From assembly GCA_963715455.1 (NCBI GenBank), contig OY970245.1:2108001-2172000 (forward strand): a DNA stretch of 64,000 nt, given 5' to 3'. The DNA comes from VRUE01 sp963715455 (lineage in GTDB: Bacteria; Actinomycetota; Thermoleophilia; Solirubrobacterales; 70-9). Shown in pieces: positions 34,101 through 46,100 of the stretch (within the stretch, counting starts at the first letter, position 1; every line of letters begins with the position of its first letter). The notes under the pieces are model-generated. The model was not told the origin of the DNA, ran no database searches, and saw only the letters and a list, made by a program, of their open reading frames with translations. The translations under genes were made by a program, and so were the position numbers.

Positions 34101-37100
34101 TCGTCATCGAGCGCGCCGATGCCGGCCCGGCGCAGACGCGCCAGGTCGGCCTCGCCCATCTGCGCGGTCAGCTCGCTCTCACGCTGCCAGAGGCCCCAGG
34201 CGATCGAGGTGGCGGGCAGGCCCTGGGCGCGACGCTTCTGGGCGAGCGCGTCGAGGTAGGCGTTGGCGGCCGCGTAGGCGCCCTGGCCGGGGCTGCCGAG
34301 CGCGCCGGCCGCCGAGGAGAACATGACGAAGGCCGAAAGATCGGCATTGGCGGTCAGCTCATGCAGGTGGCGGGCGGCATCGGCCTTGGGGGCGAAGGCG
34401 TGCTCGACCTGCGCGGCGCTGAGCGCTTCGATCGTCGCGTCGCCGAGCGCCCCGGCGGCGTGGATCACCGCGCCCAGCGGATGATCGGCATCGATCGAGG
34501 CGAGCAGCTCTTCGAGCTGAGCGCGCTCGGCGACGTCACAGCTGGCGATCTTCACCGTCGCGCCCTGCTCCTCGAGCAGCGCCCGCAGGTCCTTGGCTCC
34601 CTGCGCCGCTGCGCCCGAGCGGCTCACCAGGAGCAGGTTGCGGGCGCCGTGGGCCTCGACCAGGTGGCGGGCGAGGAGCGAGCCGAGGGTGCCGGTGGCG
34701 CCGCTGAGCAGCACGGTGCGCTCGGGGTCGATGACCATCTCCTCGCCATCGCCGGGCACCTCCACCCCGATCGCCCGCGCCCCCAGCACCCGTCCCTCGC
34801 GCAGGGCCAGCTGGGGCTCAGCGCCGCAGGAGAGCAGCGCCTCAAGCGCTGCCTCAGAGGCCTCGCTGGCGTCGCTGTCGATCAGCGTGAAGCGGCCGGG
34901 GTGCTCGGCCTGGGCGGAGCGCAGAAGGCCCCAGGCACTGGCCAAGGCGGGGTCGGGGGACTCCTGGGGGCTGGTTGCCACCGCGCCCCGGGTGAGGATC
35001 GCCAGGCGGCCCTGCTCGTTCTCGGTGAGCCACTGCTGGGCGAGGGCTAGGGCGTCCAGGGCGGCGGCGGGGCCCTCGCCGGGTGGGGGGCTCAGCTCGC
35101 GCAGCTCGGCCGGCTCGGCGCCGTCCTCGATCGAGACCTCCTGCCAGGCGATCTCCAAGAGGCCATCGGTGCGCTTGGCCCCACCGAGCTGGGCGGGATC
35201 GAAGGGGCGGGCCGCCAGGGTGTCGACCCGGGCGAGTGGCATGCCGCTTGGCTCAAAGAGCGAGATCGCAACGCCCTCCTCGGTGGGGCGCAGCGCGACG
35301 CGCAGCTCGCTGGCCCCGCTAACTGAGAGCGAGACCCCACTCCAGGCGAAGGGCAGGCGCAGCTCCTCCCCTTGGCCCAGGGCGACGGCGTGCAGGGCCG
35401 CGTCAAAGAGCGCTGGGTGGATCGCGAAGCCCTTGGCCGCTGATGTGTGCTCCTCGGGGAGGGAGACCTCGGCATAGATCTGCTCGCCTTGTTGCCAGGC
35501 GGCGTCAAGGCCCTGGAAGGCGGGGCCGTACCCGAGCCCGGCGTCGGCGAGGCGCTCATAGAGCTCGGTGACGTCGATTGGCTCGGCGCCTTGGGGTGGC
35601 CAGGCCCCCAGGGGCTCGGGCGCTGCGGGGACCTCATCGGTGAGCCTGCCCGTGGCGTTGGGCGCCCACTCTGTCTCCTCGCCCACGGGTCGGGAGTGGA
35701 TCGCCAGCTCGCGGGCGCCGGCCTGATCGGGCTCAGCGACCGAGACCTGGATCTGCACCGCGCCCTGCTCGGGCAAGACCACTGGCGCTTGCAGGGTGAG
35801 CTCGGCCACGGTGGGGGCGCCACTTGCCTCCCCGGCCGCTAGGGCGAGCTCCAGCAGGGCGGTGCCCGGCACCAGCACCGTGCCGGCAACAGCGTGGTCT
35901 GCCAGCCACGGATGACTCTGCAATGAGAGGCGCCCGCTGAGGGTGAGGCGCTCGGAGGTGGGGTCCTCCACTACGGCGCCGAGCAGCGGGTGGCTGGCAT
36001 CGGTGAGGCCGATCGAGGCGGGGTCCCCGGCTCCTTGGGAGGCGGAGAGCCAGTAGCGCTGGCGTTGGAAGGGGTAGGTGGGCAGGGGAACGCGCTTGGC
36101 GGCGGTGCCCTTGAAGAAGCTGGGCCACTCGATCGGGATGCCGGCGGTGTGGGCGGTGGCCAGGGCGAGGGCGAGGGCCTGGGCCTCGGGGCGGCCCTGG
36201 CGCAGGGTGGGCGCGAAGGCCGCTTGGGCCTCGCCGCCATCCAGGCACTCCTGGGCCATCGGGATCAAGACCGGGTCGGGGCCGAGCTCCAGATAGGCGC
36301 TGGCGCCCTGGGCGGCGAGTGCTTCAACGCCGTCGGTGAAGCGCACGGGTTGGCGCACGTGGGCGACCCAGTAGGCGGGGTCGGTGGCCTGCTCTGGGCT
36401 GAGCAGCTCGCCACTCAGGTTGGAGACGATCGGGATCTGGGGCGGGCTGTAGGGGATGGAGTTGGCGAGCTGGGCGAACTCTTCGAGCATCGGCTCGATC
36501 AGGGGCGAGTGGAAGGCGTGGGAGACGACCAGGCGCTTGGTCTTTGCGCCCTGCTCGCTGAACTGGGCGGCGAGGGCTTCGACGGCCTGCTGCTCACCGG
36601 AGATGACCACCGAAGACGGTCCGTTGATCGCCGCGATCGAGAGCTCTGCCTCTTTGCCCTCGATCGCCTCGGCCACCTCTGCCTCGCTGGCGCCGATCGC
36701 CACCATCGCCCCGCCGCTGGGCAGCTCTCCCATCAGCTTGCCCCTGGCGGCGACCAGCTTGGCGGCGTCTGGGAGCGAGAAGACCCCGGCCAGGTGGGCG
36801 GCGGCGAGCTCGCCGATCGAGTGCCCGCAGAGCAGCTCGGGGGTGAGGCCCTGGCTCTCCAAGAGTCGGTAGAGGGCGACCTCGAGGGCAAAGAGCGCCG
36901 GCTGGGCGTAGGTGGTGTCGTCGAGCAGCTCAGCGTCTTCGCCGAAGAGCACCTGCGCCAGCGGTATGTCGAGGTGGGGGTCGAGCGCCTCGCAGAGCGC
37001 ATCGAAGGCTTGGGTGTAGGGGGGGTGGGTCTCATAGAGCTCTTTGCCCATGCCCAGGCGCTGGGCGCCTTGGCCACTGAAGAGGTAGGCGAGCTTTGCG

Positions 37101-40100
37101 GTGGTGGGCGCCTTGTCGGTGGCGGTGCTCGTTGAGGGCTCGCCATTGGCGAGGGCCTCGAGGCTCGCCAAGAGCTCTTCGCGCTGCTCGCCGACGACTA
37201 CGGCGCGGTGCTCGAAGGCCGAGCGGGTCGTGGCCAAGGAGTAGGCGATGTCAGGCATCTCCAGCTCTGGGTTGTCCTTGAGGTGGGTTGCCAGACGAGC
37301 TGCTTGCTCGGCAAGCGCCTCAGGCGATTTGGCTGAGAGGAGTAGGGGCAGCGGGCCTTGGAGGGGCTGGGATGCGGGCGCCTCTCCCCCCTCCCCGGGC
37401 TCCTGCGCCTGGGGGCCGGGGGCTGGCGGTCCCTCCTCGAGGATCAGGTGGGCGTTGGTGCCGCTCGCCCCGAAGGAGGAGACCCCGGCGCGGCGGGGCT
37501 CTCCATTTGCCTCCCAGGGCTCGGCCTCGGTCAAGAGCTCGATCTGCCCCGCCTCCCAGTCGACCTTGGAGGAGGGTCGATCGACGTGCAGGGTCTTGGG
37601 CAGGACACCCTCGCGCATCGCCATCACCGTCTTGATCACGCCGCCGACGCCGGCGGCTGCCTGGGTGTGGCCGATGTTCGACTTCAGCGAGCCGAGCTTC
37701 AGCGGTCGCTCACGCTCCTGGCCGTACGTCGCCAGCAGCGCCCCCGCCTCGATCGGGTCGCCCAGGGTGGTGCCGGTGCCGTGCGCCTCGACCGCGTCGA
37801 CCTGTCCGGGGGCGAGGCCGGCGTTGGCCAGGGCCTGGCGGATGACGCGCTCCTGGGAGGGGCCGTTGGGGGCCGTCAAGCCGTTGGAGGCGCCGTCCTG
37901 GTTGATCGCCGAGCCGCGGATCGTGGCCAGGATCGGGTGGCCTTCGCGCTCGGCGTCGGAGAGGCGCTCCAGCACGAGCACGCCGACGCCCTCGGCGAAG
38001 CCGGCGCCGTCGGCGGTATCGGCGAAGGACTTGCAGCGGCCATCGGGGGCCAGGCCGCGCTGGCGCGAGAACTCGGTGAAGACGCCCGGCGTGGCCAGCA
38101 CGGTCACGCCGCCGGCCAGCGCCAGCGAGCATTCGCCGCTGCGCAGCGCCTGGGCCGCGAGGTGCATGGAGACCAGCGAGGAGGAGCAGGCGGTGTCGAC
38201 CGTGACCGCCGGGCCCTCGAGGCCGAGCGCGTAGGCGACGCGGCCGGAGACGATGCCCGAGGACATACCCGACGCCGACCCCCCGGCGCTCACCCCGTAG
38301 TCGTGGTGCATGACCCCGGCGAAGACCCCGGCCGGGGTGCCCTGCAGGGCCGCGGGGTCGACCCCGGCGTCCTCGAGCGATTCCCAGCAGGCTTCCAACA
38401 GCAGGCGCTGCTGGGGGTCCATCTCGGTCGCCTCGCGCGGGCTGATGCCGAAGAAGGCCGGGTCGAACTCGGCGACGTCGGGGAGGAAGCCCCCGACCCG
38501 GGCATAGTCCGTCGCTGCCCAGTCGGGCGGCGGATGGTGAATGCGCTCCAGCTCCCACCCCCGATCCTCCGGGAAGCCAGAGATCCCATCGCGGCCCTCG
38601 GCGACCAGCTCCCAGAGCTGCTCGGGAGAGGAGACGCCACCCGGGTAGCGGCAGGCCATGCCGAGGATCGCGATCGGCTCATCGCTGGCCTGCGCCCTGA
38701 CCGCGACCTGCTTGGCGACCGTGCCGCTCGCCTCGGCCAACAGGTGCCTGGCGAGCAGGGCCGGTGTCGGGTAGTCGAAGACCATCGTCGGCGCCAGGCG
38801 CAGCCCGGTTGCCGAGTTGAGCCGGTTGCGCAGCTCGACCGCGGCGAGCGAGTCAAAGCCGAGCTCCTTGAAGGCCCGCTCGGGATCGACCTCGGCAGCC
38901 GAGCCGTGGCCGAGGATCAGCGCGGTCTCGGCCCTGACCAGCTCCAGGGCGAGCGCCGGGCGCTGCTCGGAGGTCACCGCGGCCAAGCGCGTTGCAAGTG
39001 AGAAGCCTTGCCCGGGACGACGCGCGGCGACCGGCGCCAAAGAGGAGAGGACCGGCGCCAGGACGCCGGCCTTGGCCTGGGCGCGCAGTGTTGCGCGCTG
39101 CAAGGAGATCGCCAGCGCCTGGGCTCGGCCCGAGCCGAGCGCCAGGTCAAAGAGCTCCAGGCCCTGCTCGTCATCGAGCGCGCCGATGCCGGCCCGGCGC
39201 AGACGCGCCAGGTCGGCCTCGCCCATCTGCGCGGTCAGCTCGCTCTCACGCTGCCAGAGGCCCCAGGCGATCGAGGTGGCGGGCAGGCCCTGGGCGCGAC
39301 GCTTCTGGGCGAGCGCGTCGAGGTAGGCGTTGGCGGCCGCGTAGGCGCCCTGGCCGGGGCTGCCGAGCGCGCCGGCCGCCGAGGAGAACATGACGAAGGC
39401 CGAAAGATCGGCATTGGCGGTCAGCTCATGCAGGTGGCGGGCGGCATCGGCCTTGGGGGCGAAGGCGTGCTCGACCTGCGCGGCGCTGAGCGCTTCGATC
39501 GTCGCGTCGCCGAGCGCCCCGGCGGCGTGGATCACCGCGCCCAGCGGATGATCGGCATCGATCGAGGCGAGCAGCTCTTCGAGCTGAGCGCGCTCGGCGA
39601 CGTCACAGCTGGCGATCTTCACCGTCGCGCCCTGCTCCTCGAGCAGCGCCCGCAGGTCCTTGGCTCCCTGCGCCGCTGCGCCCGAGCGGCTCACCAGGAG
39701 CAGGTTGCGGGCGCCGTGGGCCTCGACCAGGTGGCGGGCGAGGAGCGAGCCGAGGGTGCCGGTGGCGCCGCTGAGCAGCACGGTGCGCTCGGGGTCGATG
39801 ACCATCTCCTCGCCATCGCCGGGCACCTCCACCCCGATCGCCCGCGCCCCCAGCACCCGTCCCTCGCGCAGGGCCAGCTGGGGCTCAGCGCCGCAGGAGA
39901 GCAGCGCCTCAAGCGCTGCCTCAGAGGCCTCGCTGGCGTCGCTGTCAATCAGCGTGAAGCGGCCGGGGTGCTCGGCCTGGGCGGAGCGCAGAAGGCCCCA
40001 GGCACTGGCCAAGGCGGGGTCGGGGGACTCCTGGGGGCTGGTTGCCACCGCGCCCCGGGTGAGGATCGCCAGGCGGCCCTGCTCGTTCTCGGTGAGCCAC

Positions 40101-43100
40101 TGCTGGGCGAGGGCTAGGGCGTCCAGGGCGGCGGCGGGGCCCTCGCCGGGTGGGGGGCTCAGCTCGCGCAGCTCGGCCGGCTCGGCGCCGTCCTCGATCG
40201 AGACCTCCTGCCAGGCGATCTCCAAGAGGCCATCGGTGCGCTTGGCCCCACCGAGCTGGGCGGGATCGAAGGGGCGGGCCGCCAGGGTGTCGACCCGGGC
40301 GAGTGGCATGCCGCTTGGCTCAAAGAGCGAGATCGCAACGCCCTCCTCGGTGGGGCGCAGCGCGACGCGCAGCTCGCTGGCCCCGCTAACTGAGAGCGAG
40401 ACCCCACTCCAGGCGAAGGGCAGGCGCAGCTCCTCCCCTTGGCCCAGGGCGACGGCGTGCAGGGCCGCGTCAAAGAGCGCTGGGTGGATCGCGAAGCCCT
40501 TGGCCGCTGATGTGTGCTCCTCGGGGAGGGAGACCTCGGCATAGATCTGCTCGCCTTGTTGCCAGGCGGCGTCAAGGCCCTGGAAGGCGGGGCCGTACCC
40601 GAGCCCGGCGTCGGCGAGGCGCTCATAGAGCTCGGTGACGTCGATTGGCTCGGCGCCTTGGGGTGGCCAGGCCCCCAGGGGCTCGGGCGCTGCGGGGACC
40701 TCATCGGTGAGCCTGCCCGTGGCGTTGGGCGCCCACTCTGTCTCCTCGCCCACGGGTCGGGAGTGGATCGCCAGCTCGCGGGCGCCGGCCTGATCGGGCT
40801 CAGCGACCGAGACCTGGATCTGCACCGCGCCCTGCTCGGGCAAGACCACTGGCGCTTGCAGGGTGAGCTCGGCCACGGTGGGGGCGCCACTTGCCTCCCC
40901 GGCCGCTAGGGCGAGCTCCAGCAGGGCGGTGCCCGGCACCAGCACCGTGCCGGCAACAGCGTGGTCTGCCAGCCACGGATGACTCTGCAATGAGAGGCGC
41001 CCGCTGAGGGTGAGGCGCTCGGAGGTGGGGTCCTCCACTACGGCGCCGAGCAGCGGGTGGCTGGCATCGGTGAGGCCGATCGAGGCGGGGTCCCCGGCTC
41101 CTTGGGAGGCGGAGAGCCAGTAGCGCTGGCGTTGGAAGGGGTAGGTGGGCAGGGGAACGCGCTTGGCGGCGGTGCCTTTGAAGAAGCTGGGCCAGTTGAG
41201 CGGGATGCCCTGGGCGTGGGCCTCGCCGAGGGAGAGGGCAAAGCGCTCTGCGCCACCCTCCTCGCGGCGCAAGGTGCCCAAGAGGACTGCCTGGCTTGGG
41301 TCTTCGAGAACGGCCTCGAGCGTCTCCTCGGCGGCGAAGCTGAGCACCGGGTGGGGGCTGATCTCGATGAAGGCGCGCTGGCCCTGCTCGATCAAGGAGC
41401 GCAGCACAGGTTCAAAGCGCACCGGCTCACGCAGGTTGCGATACCAGTAGGAAGCGTCGAGCTCGGCGGTGTCTGTCTGGGTGCCCAAGAGGGTCGAGTG
41501 GAAGGGGATCTCCCCGCTTTGCGGTGAGATCGGCGCGAAGGCCTCGAGCAGCTCTTCCTCCAGGGCCTCGATCTGGACCGAGTGGGCGGCGTAGTCGACG
41601 GCGATGCGCTGGGCGCGGACGTCCTTTGCCTCGCAGTGCTCGAGGATCTCCTCCAGGGCCTCGGGCTGCCCGGAGAGGATCACAGAAGCGGGGCCGTTTT
41701 GGGCGGCGAGCGAGACCTTCTCCCCGTAAGGCTCGATCAGCGCTTCTGCCTCATCCAAAGACAGCGATACGGAGAGCATCCCTCCCTGCCCGGCGATCCC
41801 CGCCATCGCCTGGGCGCGCAGGGCGATCACCCGGGCGGCGTCCTCCAAAGACAAGCCGCCGGCGATGTGGGCGGCGGCGATCTCTCCCTGGGAGTGGCCG
41901 ATGACCGCGGCGGGCTTCAGGCCGCAATCGATCCAGAGCTTGGCCAGGGAGACCATCACGGCGAAGAGCGCGGGTTGGACGACGTCGAGGCGCTCCAGCC
42001 ACTTGCCGTCCGCGTCTCGCAGGACCTCAGTGAGCGACCAATCGACGTGGGGAGACAGGGCTGCCTCGCACTGGGCGATGTGCTCTGCGAAGGCCGGGGA
42101 CTCATCGAGCAGCTCGGCGGCCATGCGGACGTGCTGGGCGCCTTGGCCGGAGAAGATGAGGACCGGGCGGTGGGCTTCGGTGGCGCTGCCGAGGACGGTG
42201 CCCGGCCCCGGCTCGCCGCGGCCGATCGCGCTGAGGCGCTCGAGCAGCTCTTCGCGCTCCTGCCCCACGACTACCGCCCGCCGCGCGAAGCCCGAGCGGC
42301 TGGTGGCCAGCGAGAAGGCGACGTCGGCGATCTCCAGCTCGGGGTTGTCCTTGAGATGGGCGGCAAGGTTGGCGGCCTGCTCTTGCAGGGCCGGCTCTGA
42401 CTTGGCCGAGAGGACGAGGGGGGTCGGGCCGCCGAGCAGACCCGCTGGCTCGATCGCCTCAGAGGAAGCGCCCGAGCCCGCACCGGAGCCCCCTGCAGCT
42501 CCGGTCCGCTTCGCAGGCGCGGACGCCTCCTCCAAGATCAGGTGGGCGTTGGTGCCGCTGATGCCAAACGAGGAGACGCCGGCGCGACGGGGCTCGCCGT
42601 TTGCCTCCCAGGGCTCGGCCTCGGTGAGCAGCTCGATCTCGCCGAGCTCCCAATCGACTTTCGAGGAAGGCCGATCGACGTGCAGGGTCTTGGGCAAGAG
42701 GCCCTCGCGCATCGCCATGACCGTCTTGATCACCCCGCCGACCCCCGCCGCTGCCTGGGTGTGGCCGATGTTGGACTTCAGCGAGCCGAGCTTCAGCGGG
42801 CGCTCACGCTCCTGGCCATAGGTGGCGAGCAGCGCCCCCGCCTCGATCGGGTCGCCCAATGTGGTGCCGGTGCCGTGCGCCTCGACCGCATCGACCTGTC
42901 CGGGGGCGAGGCCGGCGTTGGCCAGGGCCTGGCGGATGACGCGCTCCTGGGAGGGGCCGTTGGGGGCGGTGAGGCCGTTGGAGGCGCCGTCTTGGTTGAT
43001 CGCCGAGCCGCGGATCGTGGCCAGGATCGGATGGCCTTCGCGTTCGGCGTCGGAGAGACGCTCCAGCACGAGCACGCCGACGCCCTCCGACCACCCCGTC

Positions 43101-46100
43101 CCGTCGGCCGCCTCGGCGAAGGACTTACAGCGGCCGTCGGGGGCGAGGCCGCGCTGGCGCGAGAACTCGGTGAACATCCCCGGGCTGGCGAGGATCGTCG
43201 CGCCGCTGGCCAAGGCCAGCTCGCACTCGCCACTGCGCAACGCCTGGGACGCGAGGTGCATGGAAACCAGCGAGGAGGAGCAGGCGGTGTCGACGGTGAT
43301 CGCCGGGCCCTCGAGGCCGAGCGCGTAGGCGATGCGGCCAGAGGCAATGCTGGTCGAGCTGCCGGTAAGGCGGAAGCCCTCGAGGCCGCCCTCGGAGGCG
43401 CGCATGCCACCGGTGTAGTCCTGCGAGCTGACCCCGGCGAAGACCCCGGTTGGCTCGCCGCGCAGCGCGGCCGGGTCGATGCCCGCCGCCTCCAGTGCCT
43501 CCCAGGAGGCCTCGAGCAGCAGGCGCTGCTGGGGGTCCATGGCCAGCGCCTCGCGCGGGGAGATGCCGAAGAACTCGGCGTCGAACTCGGGGGCGTCGTG
43601 GAGGAAGCCGCCGTGGCGGGTGTAGCTGGTGTCGGGCTCGTCGGGATCGAGGCTGAAGAGCCGCTCCAGGTCCCAGCCACGATCGGTGGGGAACTCGGCG
43701 ATGCCCTCGCGACCCTCGGCGACCAGCTCCCAGAGCTGCTCGGGAGAGGAGACGCCACCCGGGTAGCGGCAGGCCATGCCGAGGATCGCGATCGGCTCCT
43801 CGCTGGCCTGCGCCCGCACGGCAACCCGGCGCGCGCCGCCGCTGGCGCTTGCCTCCTCCAGCAGATAGGCGGCCAGCTCCTCGGTGGTCGGGCGGTTGAA
43901 GACGATGGTCGGCGGCAGCCGTAGCCCGGTGGCGACCCGCAGGCGGTTGCGTAGCTCGACCGCGGCGAGCGAGTCGAAGCCGAGCTCCTTGAAGGCCCTG
44001 CCGGGCTCGACCGCGGCAGCCGAGTCATGGCCGAGCACCGCGGCGACCTCGCTGCGGACGAGATCGCGCACGAAGGGCTCGCGCTCATCCTCGGCCAGGA
44101 CGGCGAGTCGGCCAGCGAGGGATCCCGAGCCACCGGAGCGGCGCCGTCGCGGCGTGCGAACCAGCCCTTCGAGCAGCGCCGGCAGAGAGCCGGCAGCGGC
44201 CCGACTCCCGAGGGCCACCGAGTCCAACCGGGTGGCGACCAACTCGGGGGCCTCGCTGGCAAGCGCCGCGTCGAGCAGGGCCAGTCCCTGGCGATCGTCG
44301 AGCGCGACGATCCCACTGCGCCCCAGGCGCGTCAGATCGGCCTCGCCGAGACCGGAGGCCATGCCTTTGCCGCGCTCCCAGAGGCCCCAGGCGATCGAGG
44401 TCGCCGGCAGGCCGCCGACCCGTCGCTGGCGGGCAAGGGCATCGAGGAAGGCGTTGGCCGCCGCGTAGTTCGCCTGACCCGGCGCGCCGAGCGTGCCGGC
44501 GAAGGAGGAGAAGAGCACGAAGGCCGCGAGGTCGCCCCCCGCGGTCAGCTCATGCAGGTTCCAGGCCCCACCCGCCTTGGCAGCGAAGGCCTGCTCGAGC
44601 TGCTCGGGCCCCAGCGACTCAATCGTGCCGTCGGCAAGCGCGGCGGCGGTGTGGAAAACGGCGCCGAGCGGGCGATCGGCCGGTATCGCGGCGAGCAGGC
44701 GCTCGACCTGGGCGCGATCGGCGACGTCGCAGCTGGCGATCTCGACCTCCGCGCCAAGCTCCTCGAGCACGGCCTGCAGATCCCGGGCGCCGTCGGTTTC
44801 GCTGCCGCTGCGGCTGACCAGCAGCAGATGGCGGACGCCGTGGGCCTCGACCAGGTGGCGGGCGAGGAGCGAGCCGAGGCCGCCGCTGCCGCCGGTGATC
44901 AGGACCGTCGTCGCGGGATCGATCGCCGCCGCCGAGTCCGCCGCGGCTACACCACGACGCAGGCGGGGAGCCAGGCCGCGCCCCTGGCGCAGGGCGATCT
45001 GCGGCTCCTCACCGGCATGAGCCAGGGCCGTTGGCAATACCCGCAGGGACGCCTCACTACCGTCGTCGTCGATCAAGCCGAGACGCCCAGGGTGCTCGGA
45101 CTGAGCCGAGCGCAGCAGGCCCCAGGCGGAGGCGAGCGCCGGATCGGGGCACTCGTCGCCATCGACGGCGACGGCCCCCTGGGTGCGGATCAGCAGGCGG
45201 CGCTCGGCGTTCTCCTCGGCGCCCAGCCAGCGCTGAACCCGCCCCAGAACGTCGCCCGCCGCCAGCAGAGCGGCCGCGGCTCGATCCTTGCCGGGCTCCG
45301 CCGCCAGCTCGAGCAGCTCCACGGCGGGGCCTTCGCCCGGCTCGAGCGCCAGGGGACGCCACTCGATCTCGAGCAGGCCCTCGGGCCGGGGATCGGCTTG
45401 CAGCTGCTCGGCGACCACCGGGCGCAGGGCCAGCCCGCCGACCTGGGCCAGCGGCGCCCCCTCACCGTCAGCCAGGTCGAGGGTCACCTCCCACTCGTCC
45501 TCGAAGCGGGCCCTGACCCGCAATCTGTCCCCACCACCCGCATCGAGGCGCAGGTCGCGCCAGGAGAAGGGCAACCGCGCCCCCAGCTCGCGGTGCTCAG
45601 CGGCGCTATCGGCGCCCAGCATCGTCGTGTGCAGGGCGGCGTCGAGCAGCACCGGGTGGATGCCGAAGCGCCGCGCTTCCCCTTGCTGCTCGGGACGCAA
45701 CGCAACCTCGGCGTAGAGATCCTCTCCGTGGCGCCAGGCGGCGGTCAGGCAGTGGAAGGCCGGCCCGAGTTCGAAACCGCGCTCGGCGATCAGCTCGTAG
45801 AGGGAGTCGACGTCGAGTGACTCTGCCCCCGGCGGAGGCCAGGCATCAAGGCGCTCACCGTCGCCGGTGGCCTGCTGCAGGAGCGTCCCCGCCGCGTGAC
45901 GGGTCCACTCGCCGGAGCCTCCCTCAGGGCGCGAGTGGACGACGATCTCGCGCCGGCCCTCCTCGTCGGGGGGCGAGACTGTGAGCCGCAAATGCGCCGC
46001 ATTGCCCGGCTCGAAGGTCAGCGGCGCCTGCAGGGTGAGCTCCTCGACCAGCTCGGCGCCGACCTCCTCGGCTGCCCGCAGCGCCATCTCGGCGAAGGCG

